Of a stretch of 64,000 nucleotides of DNA, positions 23,860-33,400 are shown in pieces. This stretch comes from Aldehydirespirator sp965116665 (GTDB lineage Bacteria > Actinomycetota > Acidimicrobiia > Acidimicrobiales > Aldehydirespiratoraceae). Both the position numbers and the translations under genes were made by a program. The notes below the pieces were generated by a model. The model was not told the DNA's origin. It ran no database searches and saw nothing but the letters and a program-made list of their open reading frames with translations. Where the stretch lies: assembly GCA_965116665.1 (NCBI GenBank), contig OZ220709.1, positions 992,001-1,056,000 of the forward strand, read 5' to 3'. How positions within the stretch are numbered: the first letter of the stretch is position 1; every line of letters begins with the position of its first letter.

Positions 23860-24612
23860 ATGGATCTTGCCGGCCGGACGGCGCTGGTGACCGGGGGAGC
23901 CAAGCGGGTGGGCCGGGGCATCACCCTGACCCTGGCCCGGGCCGGCGCCAACGTGGTGATCAACTACAACACCTCGGTCGACGAGGCCCGCCGCACCACG
24001 GCTGACGCCGAAGCCCTGGGGGTCCAGGCCCTCCCGGTGAAGGCTGACGTGACCGACGACAACCAGGTCCAGGCCATGGTCGCCGCGGCCACGGACCGCT
24101 TCGGCACCATCGACGTGCTGGTCAACAACGCCTCCACCTTCGCCTTCGGCGCCTTCCCGACCGACGACCTCACGGTGTGGCACCGCTCGATCGACACCCT
24201 CGTGCACGGCCCCTTCTACTGCTCCAACCGGGTGGCTCCCGTCATGCTGGCCAACGGATCCGGAGTGATCGTGAGCATCGGGGATCTGAGCGCTTTCGAG
24301 CCCTGGCCCGGGTTCGCCGGCCACGCCGTCGGCAAGGGGGCGATCATCTCGCTCACCCGCCAGCTGGCCCTGGAGCTGGCTCCCACCGTCCGGGCCAACG
24401 CGGTCGTTCCCGGCCCGGCGCTTCGGCCGGCCGACTACGACAGCGAGACCTACCAGCGGGTGGCCGACGAGACGCTGGTCGGCCGGTGGGGCACTCCCGA
24501 AGAGATGGGCCAGGCGGTCCAGTTCCTCATCGAGGCCGACTACATCACCGGCGAGGTCATCACCGTGGACGGCGGTCAGCGCTACGGGCATCGCAAGCAC
24601 GCCCACGGCTGA
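23860..24612 (+). CDS. SDR-family oxidoreductase with His in place of the catalytic Tyr
   Basis: A 250-residue SDR. TGGAKRVG at 11-18 and NNAS at 89-92 show the cofactor fold, and IDGG-type C-terminal VDGGQRYGH is present. At the active site Ser139 and Lys159 are in place, but the Tyr of YxxxK is His155 (GHAVGK; codon CAC at 24322). The enzyme may be divergent, non-catalytic or use His as acid/base. ATG 23860 is preferred to 23836 because it begins the first beta strand. It opens a run of six metabolic genes; the next gene starts 13 bp after its stop. Confidence 0.85.
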   Translation: MDLAGRTALVTGGAKRVGRGITLTLARAGANVVINYNTSVDEARRTTADAEALGVQALPVKADVTDDNQVQAMVAAATDRFGTIDVLVNNASTFAFGAFPTDDLTVWHRSIDTLVHGPFYCSNRVAPVMLANGSGVIVSIGDLSAFEPWPGFAGHAVGKGAIISLTRQLALELAPTVRANAVVPGPALRPADYDSETYQRVADETLVGRWGTPEEMGQAVQFLIEADYITGEVITVDGGQRYGHRKHAHG

Positions 24613-24625
24613 GTCCGGTCGTGGT

Positions 24626-25630
24626 TTGAGCCCTGACGTGGTTGCCCGACCTGGCATGGTTGCCGCTGGGGTCCACATCGTGCCGCTGATGCCGGCGGAG
24701 GACGTCATCTCGGTCGCGGTGGAGGCTGAGCGGCTCAACTACGACTACTGCCTGGTGGCCGACGAGGGATTCCATCCTGACGTCTACGCCTGCCTGGGGG
24801 CGATCGCCCGGGCCACCGAGCGGATCACCCTGGGCGTGCTGACCAACGGCTACACCCGCCATCCGGCCGTGACCGCGGCGGCCGCGGCCACCGTCAACGA
24901 GCTCTCGGGCGGGCGGCTCGTGGTCGTCCTTCTGGCCGGCGGGTCGATGGTGCTGAGCCCGATGGGGATCGAGCGGACCCGCCCGGCCCGGGTGGTGGCC
25001 GACACCCTGGAGGTTCTCAAGGGGCTGTGGTCGGGCCGAGAGGTGAGCTGGCAGGGTGAGACGTGCTCCCTCGACCGGGCCCGGCTCGGCATGGGGGCCC
25101 AGTCCATCCCGATCTGGATCGCGAGCCGGGGCCCTCGCCTGCTGGAGCTGGCCGGGCAGCAGGCCGACGGTGTCGTTCTCACCGTCAAGCCGGACCTCGG
25201 AGCGGCCCTGAGCCTCGTCGACGCGGCCGCAGCCGCCGCGGACCGGCCCGAGCCGAGCCGCTACTACCTCGGCCGGATCTGCTACACGCCCGGATTGCTG
25301 GAGGGCCAGCGCCGCACCCTGTCGTTCGTGCTGATGGACTCGCCCCGGCGGGTGCTGGAATCGCTGGGCCTGGCCCCCGACGAGATCGCGGTGGTGGAGC
25401 GCGCCGCGGCCAGCAACCGGCCCGAACTGGTGGACGGGTTGGTGACCGGCGACCTGCTACGGCGCTACCAGGTGTCGGGAACCGCCGAGGAGTGCAGGGG
25501 CGAGGTGGAGCGGCTGGCCCGCGACCACGGCCTGTCGGGCGTGCTGATCGACGCCCTGTCGCCCGACCTCGATGAGAACCTCGCGGTGCTGGCTGACTCG
25601 CTGCCCATCATCGCCGGGGCGCGGCCCTAG
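24626..25630 (+). CDS. LLM-class flavin/F420-dependent oxidoreductase
   Basis: A 334-residue TIM-barrel protein of the luciferase-like superfamily: HIVPLMPAEDVISVAVEAERLNYDYCLVADEGF at the N-terminus, ATERITLGVLTNGYTRHPAV in the second strand region and SIPIWIASRGPRLLELAGQQADGVV near 170-195. It is of the type annotated as methylene-H4MPT reductase-like or F420-dependent. The start is TTG 24626, or possibly ATG 24656. It lies within the putative catabolic cluster and probably oxidises or reduces an intermediate there, but the substrate cannot be inferred. Confidence 0.83.
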   Translation: MSPDVVARPGMVAAGVHIVPLMPAEDVISVAVEAERLNYDYCLVADEGFHPDVYACLGAIARATERITLGVLTNGYTRHPAVTAAAAATVNELSGGRLVVVLLAGGSMVLSPMGIERTRPARVVADTLEVLKGLWSGREVSWQGETCSLDRARLGMGAQSIPIWIASRGPRLLELAGQQADGVVLTVKPDLGAALSLVDAAAAAADRPEPSRYYLGRICYTPGLLEGQRRTLSFVLMDSPRRVLESLGLAPDEIAVVERAAASNRPELVDGLVTGDLLRRYQVSGTAEECRGEVERLARDHGLSGVLIDALSPDLDENLAVLADSLPIIAGARP

Positions 25631-25639
25631 ATTCTGTTC

Positions 25640-26419
25640 ATGGCCTCCCGGCAACTCGACCGCATCTTCGGCGCCGACGGGCGAGCGGTGATCATCGCCC
25701 TTGACCACGGGCTCATCGACGGCCCCTGCTCCGGCTTCGAGAGGCCGGGCGACACGATCGCAGCGGTGATGGCAGGCGGTCCCGACGCCATCTTGACCTC
25801 CTACGGGATCGCTGCGAAGTTCGCGGCCGAGCTGGAGGGGGTGGGGCTCATCCTCCGCAGCGACGGCTCCGGGAGCAACCTCGGCACGCCCAGCACCGGC
25901 TCGGTCGGGCAGTTCTTCGGGGTCGAGGACGCGCTCCGGGTGGGAGCCGACGCCCTGGCGGTGACCGCCCTGCCGGGCTCGCCCGCGGAGGCGGCCACGC
26001 TCCGCAACCTGGCTCACACCATCAGCGAGGCCCATCGATCGGACCTGCCGGTGATGGCCGAGATGGTGCCCGGCGGGTTCGACTCCCCGCCGGAGCTTCG
26101 GGGCCCCGACGCGGTGGCCTTCGCCGCCCGGCTGGGTGCCGAGCTGGGAGCCGACTTCATCAAGGCCCCCTACTGCGAGGACTTCTCCCGGGTCACGTCA
26201 TCGACCTTTGCGCCGGTGGTGATCCTCGGAGGCTCGAAGGGGTCGGAGGCTTCCGCCCTGGCCAACATCCGCGATGCGGTCGATGCGGGCGGGGCCGGCG
26301 TGGCCATGGGCCGCAACGTGTTCCAGAGCGAGAACCCTACGGCCATGACCAGGGCCGTCGCCGCGGTGGTGCACGACGCCGCCAGCGTCGAGGACGCCTT
26401 CGCGATTCTCGGGGGATGA
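25640..26419 (+). CDS. Class I (FbaB/LsrF/DeoC-type) aldolase
   Basis: A 259-residue TIM-barrel Schiff-base aldolase. The N-terminus RAVIIALDHGLIDGP is the DhnA/FbaB signature, and ADFIKAPYCEDF contains the likely Schiff-base Lys. GGSKGSE and GVAMGRNVFQ form the phosphate-binding loops. Relatives include archaeal-type fructose-1,6-bisphosphate aldolase and the AI-2 thiolase LsrF. It is 9 bp after the LLM gene and 4 bp before the FGGY kinase, so a phosphorylated sugar made by that kinase is its probable substrate. Confidence 0.85.
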   Translation: MASRQLDRIFGADGRAVIIALDHGLIDGPCSGFERPGDTIAAVMAGGPDAILTSYGIAAKFAAELEGVGLILRSDGSGSNLGTPSTGSVGQFFGVEDALRVGADALAVTALPGSPAEAATLRNLAHTISEAHRSDLPVMAEMVPGGFDSPPELRGPDAVAFAARLGAELGADFIKAPYCEDFSRVTSSTFAPVVILGGSKGSEASALANIRDAVDAGGAGVAMGRNVFQSENPTAMTRAVAAVVHDAASVEDAFAILGG

Positions 26420-26423
26420 CCCG

Positions 26424-27665
26424 GTGAGCGCGGCCGGGTCCGGGGGCAGACTCGGTGGCTCCACGGCTGAGGTCGTGCTGGGACTGGACGCTGGCACCAC
26501 CTCGGCCAAGGCCCTTGCCGTGGACCGGGCGGGCCGGATCCTGGCCACCGCCAACTCGGACGCGATCGCCACCCTCTCGACGCCGGAGGGCGCCAGCGAG
26601 CAGGATCCCACCGAGATCTGGCAGGCGGTGGCAGCCGCGGGTCGATCCGCAGCAGGCTCTCTGGGAGCCGGCGTCAGGGTGGCGGCGCTGGCCGTGGCCG
26701 CCCAGAGCGGCTCGGTGATCCCGGTGCCGTCCAGTGGCCGGGCCACCAGGGCCGTCACCTGGATGGACACCCGGTCCCGGGCGGTGGTCGAGAGCTGGCC
26801 CCGAGAGGTCGCTGAGCGGATCAGGGCGGTCAGCGGCTGGGCGCCCGCGCCCGGCGCCGGCCTGCCGACCATCGCCTGGCTGCAGGCGGCCGGTACGGAC
26901 GCGTTCGGGGACGGGAGTCCAGGCCCTGCCGACCGTTGGGCTTCGGTGGACGACTACCTCGTGTCCAATCTGACCGGGCGGTGGGCCACCAACCCGTCGA
27001 ACGCGTCGGGGATGCAGTTGATGGCGGTCTCGGCCCGCACATGGAGCCTTGAGCTGTGCCGCATCGCTGGTATCGATCCGAGTGCGCTGTCACCCATCCG
27101 GGCCTCGGGCACGACGGCCGGGCCGCTGACCGGCGAGGCTGCCGCTGCACTGGGCCTTGAGGCGGGCACACCGGTTGTGATCGGCGGCCATGACCAGGCC
27201 TGTGCCGCGCTGGGGCTCGGCGCGGTCGAGCCCGGTGACGTGTTCCTGTCGGCGGGCACGGCATGGGTGCTGACCCTGGTCACCGATCAGGCCGACGTAG
27301 CCGCCCTTCCCCCCAGCCTGAATCTCAGCCCGCATGTGGTGGCTGGACGCTGGACTGCGTCCACGAACCTGGGCGGGTTGGGAGCGCTGATCGCTCAGAG
27401 CCCACCTGACCGCGCTGCGACCGTGTTCGAGACCTGCGCCCGCAAGGTGGGCGAGGCTCTTGCCGCGGCCGGTGAGATGGCCGGCGGCGGCTCGGCCATG
27501 GTCGTGGTGGGGGGCGGCACCCGCTTCGGCGATTTGACCGGCATGATCGCCGAAGCCGCCGACCGGCCCGTGGTACCACGTCCCGACGCCAGCTGGCCCG
27601 CGGTGGGCGCGGCCAGGCTGGCGGCCGCAGCCCTAGGGTGGACGGCCCCAGCAGAGACGGCGTGA
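26424..27665 (+). CDS. FGGY-family carbohydrate kinase
   Basis: A 413-residue sugar kinase. The phosphate-1 motif LDAGTTSAKA is at residues 21-30. The middle has MDTRSRAVVE and the C-terminal domain shows VIGGHDQACAALGLGAVEPGDVFLSAGTAW and a final GGGTRFGDLTGMIAEAADRPV. The family phosphorylates xylulose, gluconate, glycerol, erythritol, AI-2 and similar compounds. It is shorter than most (about 490). The start is GTG 26424. The downstream dehydrogenase begins inside its stop codon (GTGA at 27662). Confidence 0.87.
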   Translation: MSAAGSGGRLGGSTAEVVLGLDAGTTSAKALAVDRAGRILATANSDAIATLSTPEGASEQDPTEIWQAVAAAGRSAAGSLGAGVRVAALAVAAQSGSVIPVPSSGRATRAVTWMDTRSRAVVESWPREVAERIRAVSGWAPAPGAGLPTIAWLQAAGTDAFGDGSPGPADRWASVDDYLVSNLTGRWATNPSNASGMQLMAVSARTWSLELCRIAGIDPSALSPIRASGTTAGPLTGEAAAALGLEAGTPVVIGGHDQACAALGLGAVEPGDVFLSAGTAWVLTLVTDQADVAALPPSLNLSPHVVAGRWTASTNLGGLGALIAQSPPDRAATVFETCARKVGEALAAAGEMAGGGSAMVVVGGGTRFGDLTGMIAEAADRPVVPRPDASWPAVGAARLAAAALGWTAPAETA

Positions 27666-28678
27666 CCAGCGTGACCAGACCGACAGTCGCCATCACCATC
27701 GGGCAGTCCCACTACCGGCGGATGTTCAGCGCCGCAGCCCTCGACGACCTCGCGGCCTCGGCTGAGATCGTGCACCATGCTGGCGACGAGCCGGCCGGCA
27801 AGCAGGACCTGATGGCGGTCCTGGCCGGGGCCGACGCCTGCATCACCGGCTGGGGAGTGGCCCAGCTCGACGCCGACGTGGTGGCGGCCGCGCCCCGGCT
27901 GGGGCACATGGCCCACATGGGCGGCAGCGTGAAGCGCTTCGTGTCCGACGCGGTGTGGGCCCGCGGCATGAGGGTCACCAGCGCGGCCGTCACCCTGGCC
28001 CGGGACGTGGCCGAGACCACCCTCGGCCTGATGATCGTTGGCCGCAAGCGGATCTGGCCCCTCGGGAACCATGTGCGCGACGGCGGTTGGCGGGACCGCG
28101 CGGTGTGGGACCGGTGGGACTCTCGGGAGCTTCACCGCTCGACGGTAGGCCTGGTCGGCGCGGGCAATGTGGGCCGCCATGTGATCGAGCTGCTGGCCCC
28201 GTTCTCGGTGACCATCCTGGTCGCCGATCCTTATCTGAGCGACGGCGAGGCTGAATCGCTCGGGGTGGAGAAGGTCGAGCTCGCGGAGCTGATGGAACGA
28301 AGCGATGTCGTGTCGATACACGCCCCCGAGACCGCCCAGACCCGGCGCATGATCGGCGCCGGGGAGTTGAGCCGGCTCGGTGACGGCGCCGTCCTGATCA
28401 ACACGGCCCGGGGCGGCATCATCGACGAGGCGGCTCTGGTCGACGAGTTGGCCACCGGCCGCATCTTCGCCTTCCTCGACGTGACCGACCCCGAGCCCCC
28501 GGCCCCCGACAGCCCACTCCGGCGCCTGGAGAACGTGGTGGTGACTCCTCACATCGCGGGTTGCATCGACAACTGCCACCGGATGGGGGAGCTGGCCGTC
28601 GAGGAGGTCCGCCGCTACCTGGCCGGCCGGCCGGCCGTCAACGAGATCCGGCCCGAGATGTTCGACCGGATCGCCTGA
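27662..28678 (+). CDS. D-isomer-specific 2-hydroxyacid dehydrogenase
   Basis: A 338-residue NAD-dependent dehydrogenase of the phosphoglycerate-dehydrogenase type. The dinucleotide motif VGLVGAGNVGRHV, the catalytic Arg in NTARGGIID, the Glu in DVTDPEPP and His in VTPHIAG are visible. It would reduce or oxidise a 2-keto/2-hydroxy acid, for example a sugar-acid breakdown product. GTG 27662 is chosen because it overlaps the kinase stop as GTGA, implying translational coupling; a longer start at 27638 would overlap the kinase more. It is the last gene of the plus-strand run. Confidence 0.88.
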   Translation: MTSVTRPTVAITIGQSHYRRMFSAAALDDLAASAEIVHHAGDEPAGKQDLMAVLAGADACITGWGVAQLDADVVAAAPRLGHMAHMGGSVKRFVSDAVWARGMRVTSAAVTLARDVAETTLGLMIVGRKRIWPLGNHVRDGGWRDRAVWDRWDSRELHRSTVGLVGAGNVGRHVIELLAPFSVTILVADPYLSDGEAESLGVEKVELAELMERSDVVSIHAPETAQTRRMIGAGELSRLGDGAVLINTARGGIIDEAALVDELATGRIFAFLDVTDPEPPAPDSPLRRLENVVVTPHIAGCIDNCHRMGELAVEEVRRYLAGRPAVNEIRPEMFDRIA

Positions 28679-28700
28679 GACCGGTTGGCGTCCTTGCCGG

Positions 28701-29480
28701 TCAGCTGAGCACGAGGCCGCCGTCGACCTCGATGGCCTGTCCGGTGAGGTAGCGGGCGTCCTCGCTGGCCAGGAAGGCCACCACCCCGGCGATCTCCTCC
28801 GGCCGGGCCAGCCGCTTGACCGCAGTGTCGTTGGCCCGCATGTCCAGCCACTCCTGAGCGGTCATGCCCAGCGTGGCTCCGACCTCGCCGGCCACCTTGC
28901 GCACCATGTCGGTGAGGGTGTTGCCCGCGCACACCGCGTTGACGGTGATGCCGTGCGGCCCCAGCTCCATGGCGGCCGAGCGGGTGATCCCCACCACCCC
29001 GCTCTTGGTGCCCGAGTACTCGGCCGAGTAGGGCCAGCTCGTCTTGGCCGCCATGGACGCGATGTTGATGATGGAGCCCCGGCCCTGGGTTGTCATCACG
29101 GGCGCGGCCAGGCTGTTCGAGACGAGGACCCCGGTCAGGTTGACGGCCACGATGTCCTCCCACCGGTCGAGAGGGATCTCGGCCAGCGGTCCGCCGACGT
29201 AGATGCCGGCGCAGGCGACCAGCACGTCGATGCGCCCCCACGCCGCTTTGACGATCTCGAATGCGCCGTGCTGGTCGGCCCGCGAGCGCACGTCGCAGGG
29301 CAGTGCCAGCGCCTCGACTCCCTCGGCCCGGGCCGCGGCGGCGGTGGCCTCGTTGTCGGCGTCGTTGATGTCGAGGCAGGCGACCCAGGCCCCTTCAGCG
29401 GCGAACCGCCGCGCTGTGGCCGCCCCGATCCCCGTGGCCGAGCCGGTGATCACCACCACCTGGCTCTCGAAGCGTCTCAC
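28701..29480 (-). CDS. Short-chain dehydrogenase/reductase
   Basis: A 259-residue classical SDR. TGSATGIG at 12-19, Ser142, Tyr155 and Lys159 (YSGTK) complete the active site, and LDIND after beta-2 suggests NAD. The pattern resembles glucose 1-dehydrogenase or polyol dehydrogenase-type SDRs. It is convergent with the 2-hydroxyacid dehydrogenase gene (22-bp gap), so it may belong to the same catabolic region but not to the same transcript. Confidence 0.88.
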   Translation of the reverse strand: MRRFESQVVVITGSATGIGAATARRFAAEGAWVACLDINDADNEATAAAARAEGVEALALPCDVRSRADQHGAFEIVKAAWGRIDVLVACAGIYVGGPLAEIPLDRWEDIVAVNLTGVLVSNSLAAPVMTTQGRGSIINIASMAAKTSWPYSAEYSGTKSGVVGITRSAAMELGPHGITVNAVCAGNTLTDMVRKVAGEVGATLGMTAQEWLDMRANDTAVKRLARPEEIAGVVAFLASEDARYLTGQAIEVDGGLVLS

Positions 29481-29529
29481 CGTGCGACCCTACCAACGCA
29501 GCCATCGAGAGCTGGCCGTCCGGCGCCCG

Positions 29530-30294
29530 TCATGGGGCCGCCAGCGCGGCCAGGACCGGTCCGGCCAGCTCCGGACGGCAGATCACCAGATCGGGCAGGT
29601 AGGGGTCGGGCTGGTTGTAGCGCAGGTCGGTGCCGTCGAGGCGGCTCACCGCGCAGCCGGCCGCGGCGGCCACGGCCGCCGGCGCGCAGGAGTCCCATTC
29701 GTACTGGCCGCCGGCATGGACGTAGACGTCGGCTTCGCCCCGGACCACGGCCATCGCCTTTGCGCCGGCCGAGCCGACCGGCGCCACCTCGGCGCCGAGC
29801 GCGGCGGCCACGTCGGAGGCCTGTTTCGGCGGGCGGGAACGTGATACCACCAGCCTGGGCGGCCCGAGGCGGGCCGGCGGAAGCCGGGGAGGATCGGCCG
29901 TCGACAGGGTCAGCCCCAGCGCAGGCAGCGCCACCGCTCCCGCGACCGGGTGCTCGTCGATGACCAGCGCCACATGCACGGCCCAGTCGGTACGACCGGG
30001 CTCGGAGTACTCCCGGGTGCCGTCCAGCGGGTCGACCACCCACACCCGCTCGGCGTCGAGCCGGGCGTCGTCGTCGGCGCCCTCCTCCGAAAGCACGGCG
30101 TCGGACGGCCGGGCCGCGGCCAGCTCGGCGGCCAGCAGCTCATGAGCCTGGCGGTCGCCTTCGGCCCGCACCACTGCGGCGGGCGCGCCTTCTCCGGCCA
30201 GCCGGGCCCGCAACTCGATCAGCAGCTCGCCGGCCCGACAGGCCAGGTCGGCCGCCAGGCGGTGATCATTCGCGCCGTGGCTCGGTGCGCTCAC
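29530..30294 (-). CDS. cysQ: Inositol monophosphatase-family phosphatase (CysQ-like)
   Basis: A 254-residue Mg-dependent phosphatase. The metal site is visible in LSEEGADDDA (Glu-Glu), DPLDGTREY (Asp-Pro-Leu-Asp-Gly-Thr) and the late EWDSCAPAAV. The DGTREYSE form is typical of 3'(2'),5'-bisphosphate nucleotidases (CysQ), which recycle PAP from sulfate assimilation, rather than of inositol monophosphatases. GTG 30294 is preferred to a TTG two codons upstream. It follows the minus-strand SDR by direction only; the 49-bp gap between them is empty. Confidence 0.8.
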   Translation of the reverse strand: MSAPSHGANDHRLAADLACRAGELLIELRARLAGEGAPAAVVRAEGDRQAHELLAAELAAARPSDAVLSEEGADDDARLDAERVWVVDPLDGTREYSEPGRTDWAVHVALVIDEHPVAGAVALPALGLTLSTADPPRLPPARLGPPRLVVSRSRPPKQASDVAAALGAEVAPVGSAGAKAMAVVRGEADVYVHAGGQYEWDSCAPAAVAAAAGCAVSRLDGTDLRYNQPDPYLPDLVICRPELAGPVLAALAAP

Positions 30295-30423
30295 GGGCAA
30301 TTCAGGCCTGCCTTAGCGAAATCAGTAGAGAAACCCGTCATATGGAAGGAAAACTCACCCTGATTTCGGGAGCTGGACCAACCGGGCTTGACGTAGGTCT
30401 ACCGGCCGCCGCGAGCACCGGTG

Positions 30424-33400
30424 TCAGGCCAGCACCGCGGCTTCGAGTAGGTCCTGCTGCTCCTGGGCGTGCACCGTGGGGCTGCCGCCGGCCGGGCTGC
30501 CCGACTCGGGACGGCTGACTCTGCGGATCTCGTAGTCGTCGCCGTGGGCTTCGTAGAGACGCCCCTTGATCCCGTTCCACGCGCCCATGTTCTCGGGCTC
30601 CTCCTGCAGCCAGACGATCTCGGTGGCGTTGGGGTACCGGCGCAGCTCGTAGTCCACTGCTCCATAAGGCCACGGGAAGAGCTGCTCGACCCGGCACACG
30701 GCGAGGGGGGCGTTGCGCTCGTCGCGCAGCTCCATGGCCGCGTAGCCCACCTTGCCGGTGCAGAAGACGACCCGGGTCACCGCCTCCGCGTCGAGGGTGC
30801 CTGCCTCGGCTGCGGGGTCGCCCAGCACTTCCTCGAAGGTTCCCGACGACAGGTCGGCGACCTTCGAGCGGGCGTCCTTGGACCGCAGCAGCGACTTGGG
30901 CGCGAACAGGATCATGGGTTTGCGGACGCGGTGGATCATCTGGCGCCGCAGCAGGTGGAAGTACTGCCCTGCGGTCGTGGGCTGGCACACGTGCATGTTG
31001 TCCTCCGCGGCCAGGATCAGGAAACGCTCGATGCGGGCCGACGAGTGCTCCGGGCCCTGGCCCTCCATGCCGTGGGGCAGCAGCAGCACGATCCCGCAGT
31101 GCTGATCCCACTTGTCCTCGGCCGCCACGATGAACTGGTCGATGATGATCTGGGCGCCGTTGGCGAAGTCGCCGAACTGGGCCTCCCACAGGACCAGGGC
31201 CTCGGGCTTGGCCACCGCGTAGCCGTACTCGAAGCCCAGCGCGGCGTACTCCGACAGCAGCGAGTCGTAGATCCACAGGTCGGCGTCGGCGGAGCACAGC
31301 GCCGACAGCGGCACGTACTCCTCGCCGGTCACGTAGTCCACCAGGGTCGAGTGCCGGTGCGAGAACGTTCCCCGGCGGCTGTCCTGGCCGCTGAGCCGGA
31401 CGGGCGTGTTCTCCATGAGCAGCGACCCGAAGGCCATCGCCTCTCCCAGCCCCCAGTCGAACTCGCCGGCGCGGAACATCTTGTTGCGCATCTCGAACTG
31501 CCTGGCCAGCTTCGGGTGGACGGTGAACCCCTCGGGCACCGTGTTGAGCGCCTGGTAGACGCGCTCCACCGTGACCGAGTCGATCGAGGTGCGGACGTGG
31601 GGCAGGACTCCCATCGGCTCGGGCGGGCGCCGGGCCCGGACGTTGTGGCCCGGCGACGCGTCGCGGGTCTCGTCCAAGGCGGCCTGGAGCTGCTCGCGGA
31701 ACTCGGCCAGAGAGGCGTCGGCCTCCTCGGCGCTGATGTCGCCCCGCTTCAGCAGCGACTCCCGGTACTGGGTGCGCACGGTGGGCTTGGCGTCGATGCG
31801 GCGGTACATCTCCGGCAGCGTGTAGCTGGGGTCGTCGCCCTCGTTGTGGCCATGGCGCCGGTAGCAGATCATGTCGATCACGACGTCCTTCTTGAACCGC
31901 TGCCGGTAGGCGAAGGCCAGCCGGGCGGCCCGCACGCAGGCCTCGGGGTCGTCGCCGTTCACATGGAAGATCGGCGCGCCCACCATCTTGGCCACGTCGG
32001 TGGAGTACTGGGTGGAGCGGGCCGCGTCCGGCGTGGTGGTGAACCCGAGCTGGTTGTTGATCACCAGGTGGATCGTGCCGCCGACGCGGTAGCCCCTAAT
32101 GAGGCTCAGGTTGAACGTCTCGGCCACCACGCCCTGGCCTGCGAAGGCGGCGTCGCCGTGGACCAGCAGCGGCATCACCGGGTATGGGCCGTAGCTGCCA
32201 TCGGGCGGGATGTTGTCCATCCGGGCCCGGGCCATCCCGACGACCACCGGGTCGACGGCCTCGAGATGGGAGGGGTTGGCGGCCAGCTCGACCAGCAGGT
32301 GCTTGCCCGACGGGCTCTCGTAGGCCCCGATCTGGCCGAGGTGGTACTTGACGTCGCCGCTGCCCTGGATCTGGTCCTCGGTTATGGCTCCCTCGAACTC
32401 CTTGAACAGCTCGTGGTAGCTCTTGCCCACCAGGTTGACGAGCACGTTCAGCCGGCCCCGGTGGGCCATGCCCATCACCACCTCCGCCAGGGGCGCGTCG
32501 GCTGCACAGGTCAGCAGCGCGTCCAGCAGGGGGACGGTCGACTCGGCGCCCTCCAGCCCGAAGCGCTTCTGGCCCACGTACTTGGTTCCCAGGAAGCTGC
32601 TCAGGGCCTCGGCCGCATTGAGCTGGCTGAGGATGCGCCGTTGGTCCTCGCTCCTGAGCGTGGTGTCGGCTCCCTCGATCTGCTCCTGGATCCACCTCTT
32701 CTCGTCGGGCTCCTGGATGTGCATGTACTCCACGCCGACGGTGCGGCAGTAGGCGTCGCGCAGCACCCCCAGCAGGTCGCCCAGCTTCATCCGTCGGGTC
32801 CCGCCCACGGTGGCGTATATGCCGGTCTCGCTGCCGGTCAGGAACTCGCGGTCGAGATCCCAGATGGTCAGCCCGTAGGTGGCCGGGTCGAGCTCGGCGT
32901 GCATCTCGGGAGCCTTGTCCCGCAGCGGGTTGAGGTCGGCGATCAGATGGCCCCGCACCCGGTACTGGTTGATGAGCTGGTTGACCTTGGCCTGCTTCTC
33001 GAGCATGGCCGCCTCGCGGTCGACCGGGTTGAAATCGCGCCGCCACTCGACGGCCGAATAGGGGATGTGCAGCGCCCGGAATGCCCCGTCGTAGAAGTCG
33101 TCGGCACCCAGCAGCAGGTCATGGACCCTCTGCAGGAACAATCCCGACTCAGCGCCCTGGATGACTCGATGGTCGTAGGTGCTGCTGATCGTCACCAGCT
33201 TGCTCACGCCGAGATCGGCCAGCAGGGACGGGTCGGCGGCCTCGTACTCGGTGGGGAAGGCCAGCGCTCCGACCCCGACGATGGTTCCCTGCCCCGTCAT
33301 GAGCCGCGGCACGGACTGCTGCGTGCCGATCGTTCCGGGGTTGGTGATGGTGACGGTCACGCCCCGCATGTCGTCCGCGTTCAGGCGGTTCTCGCGGATC

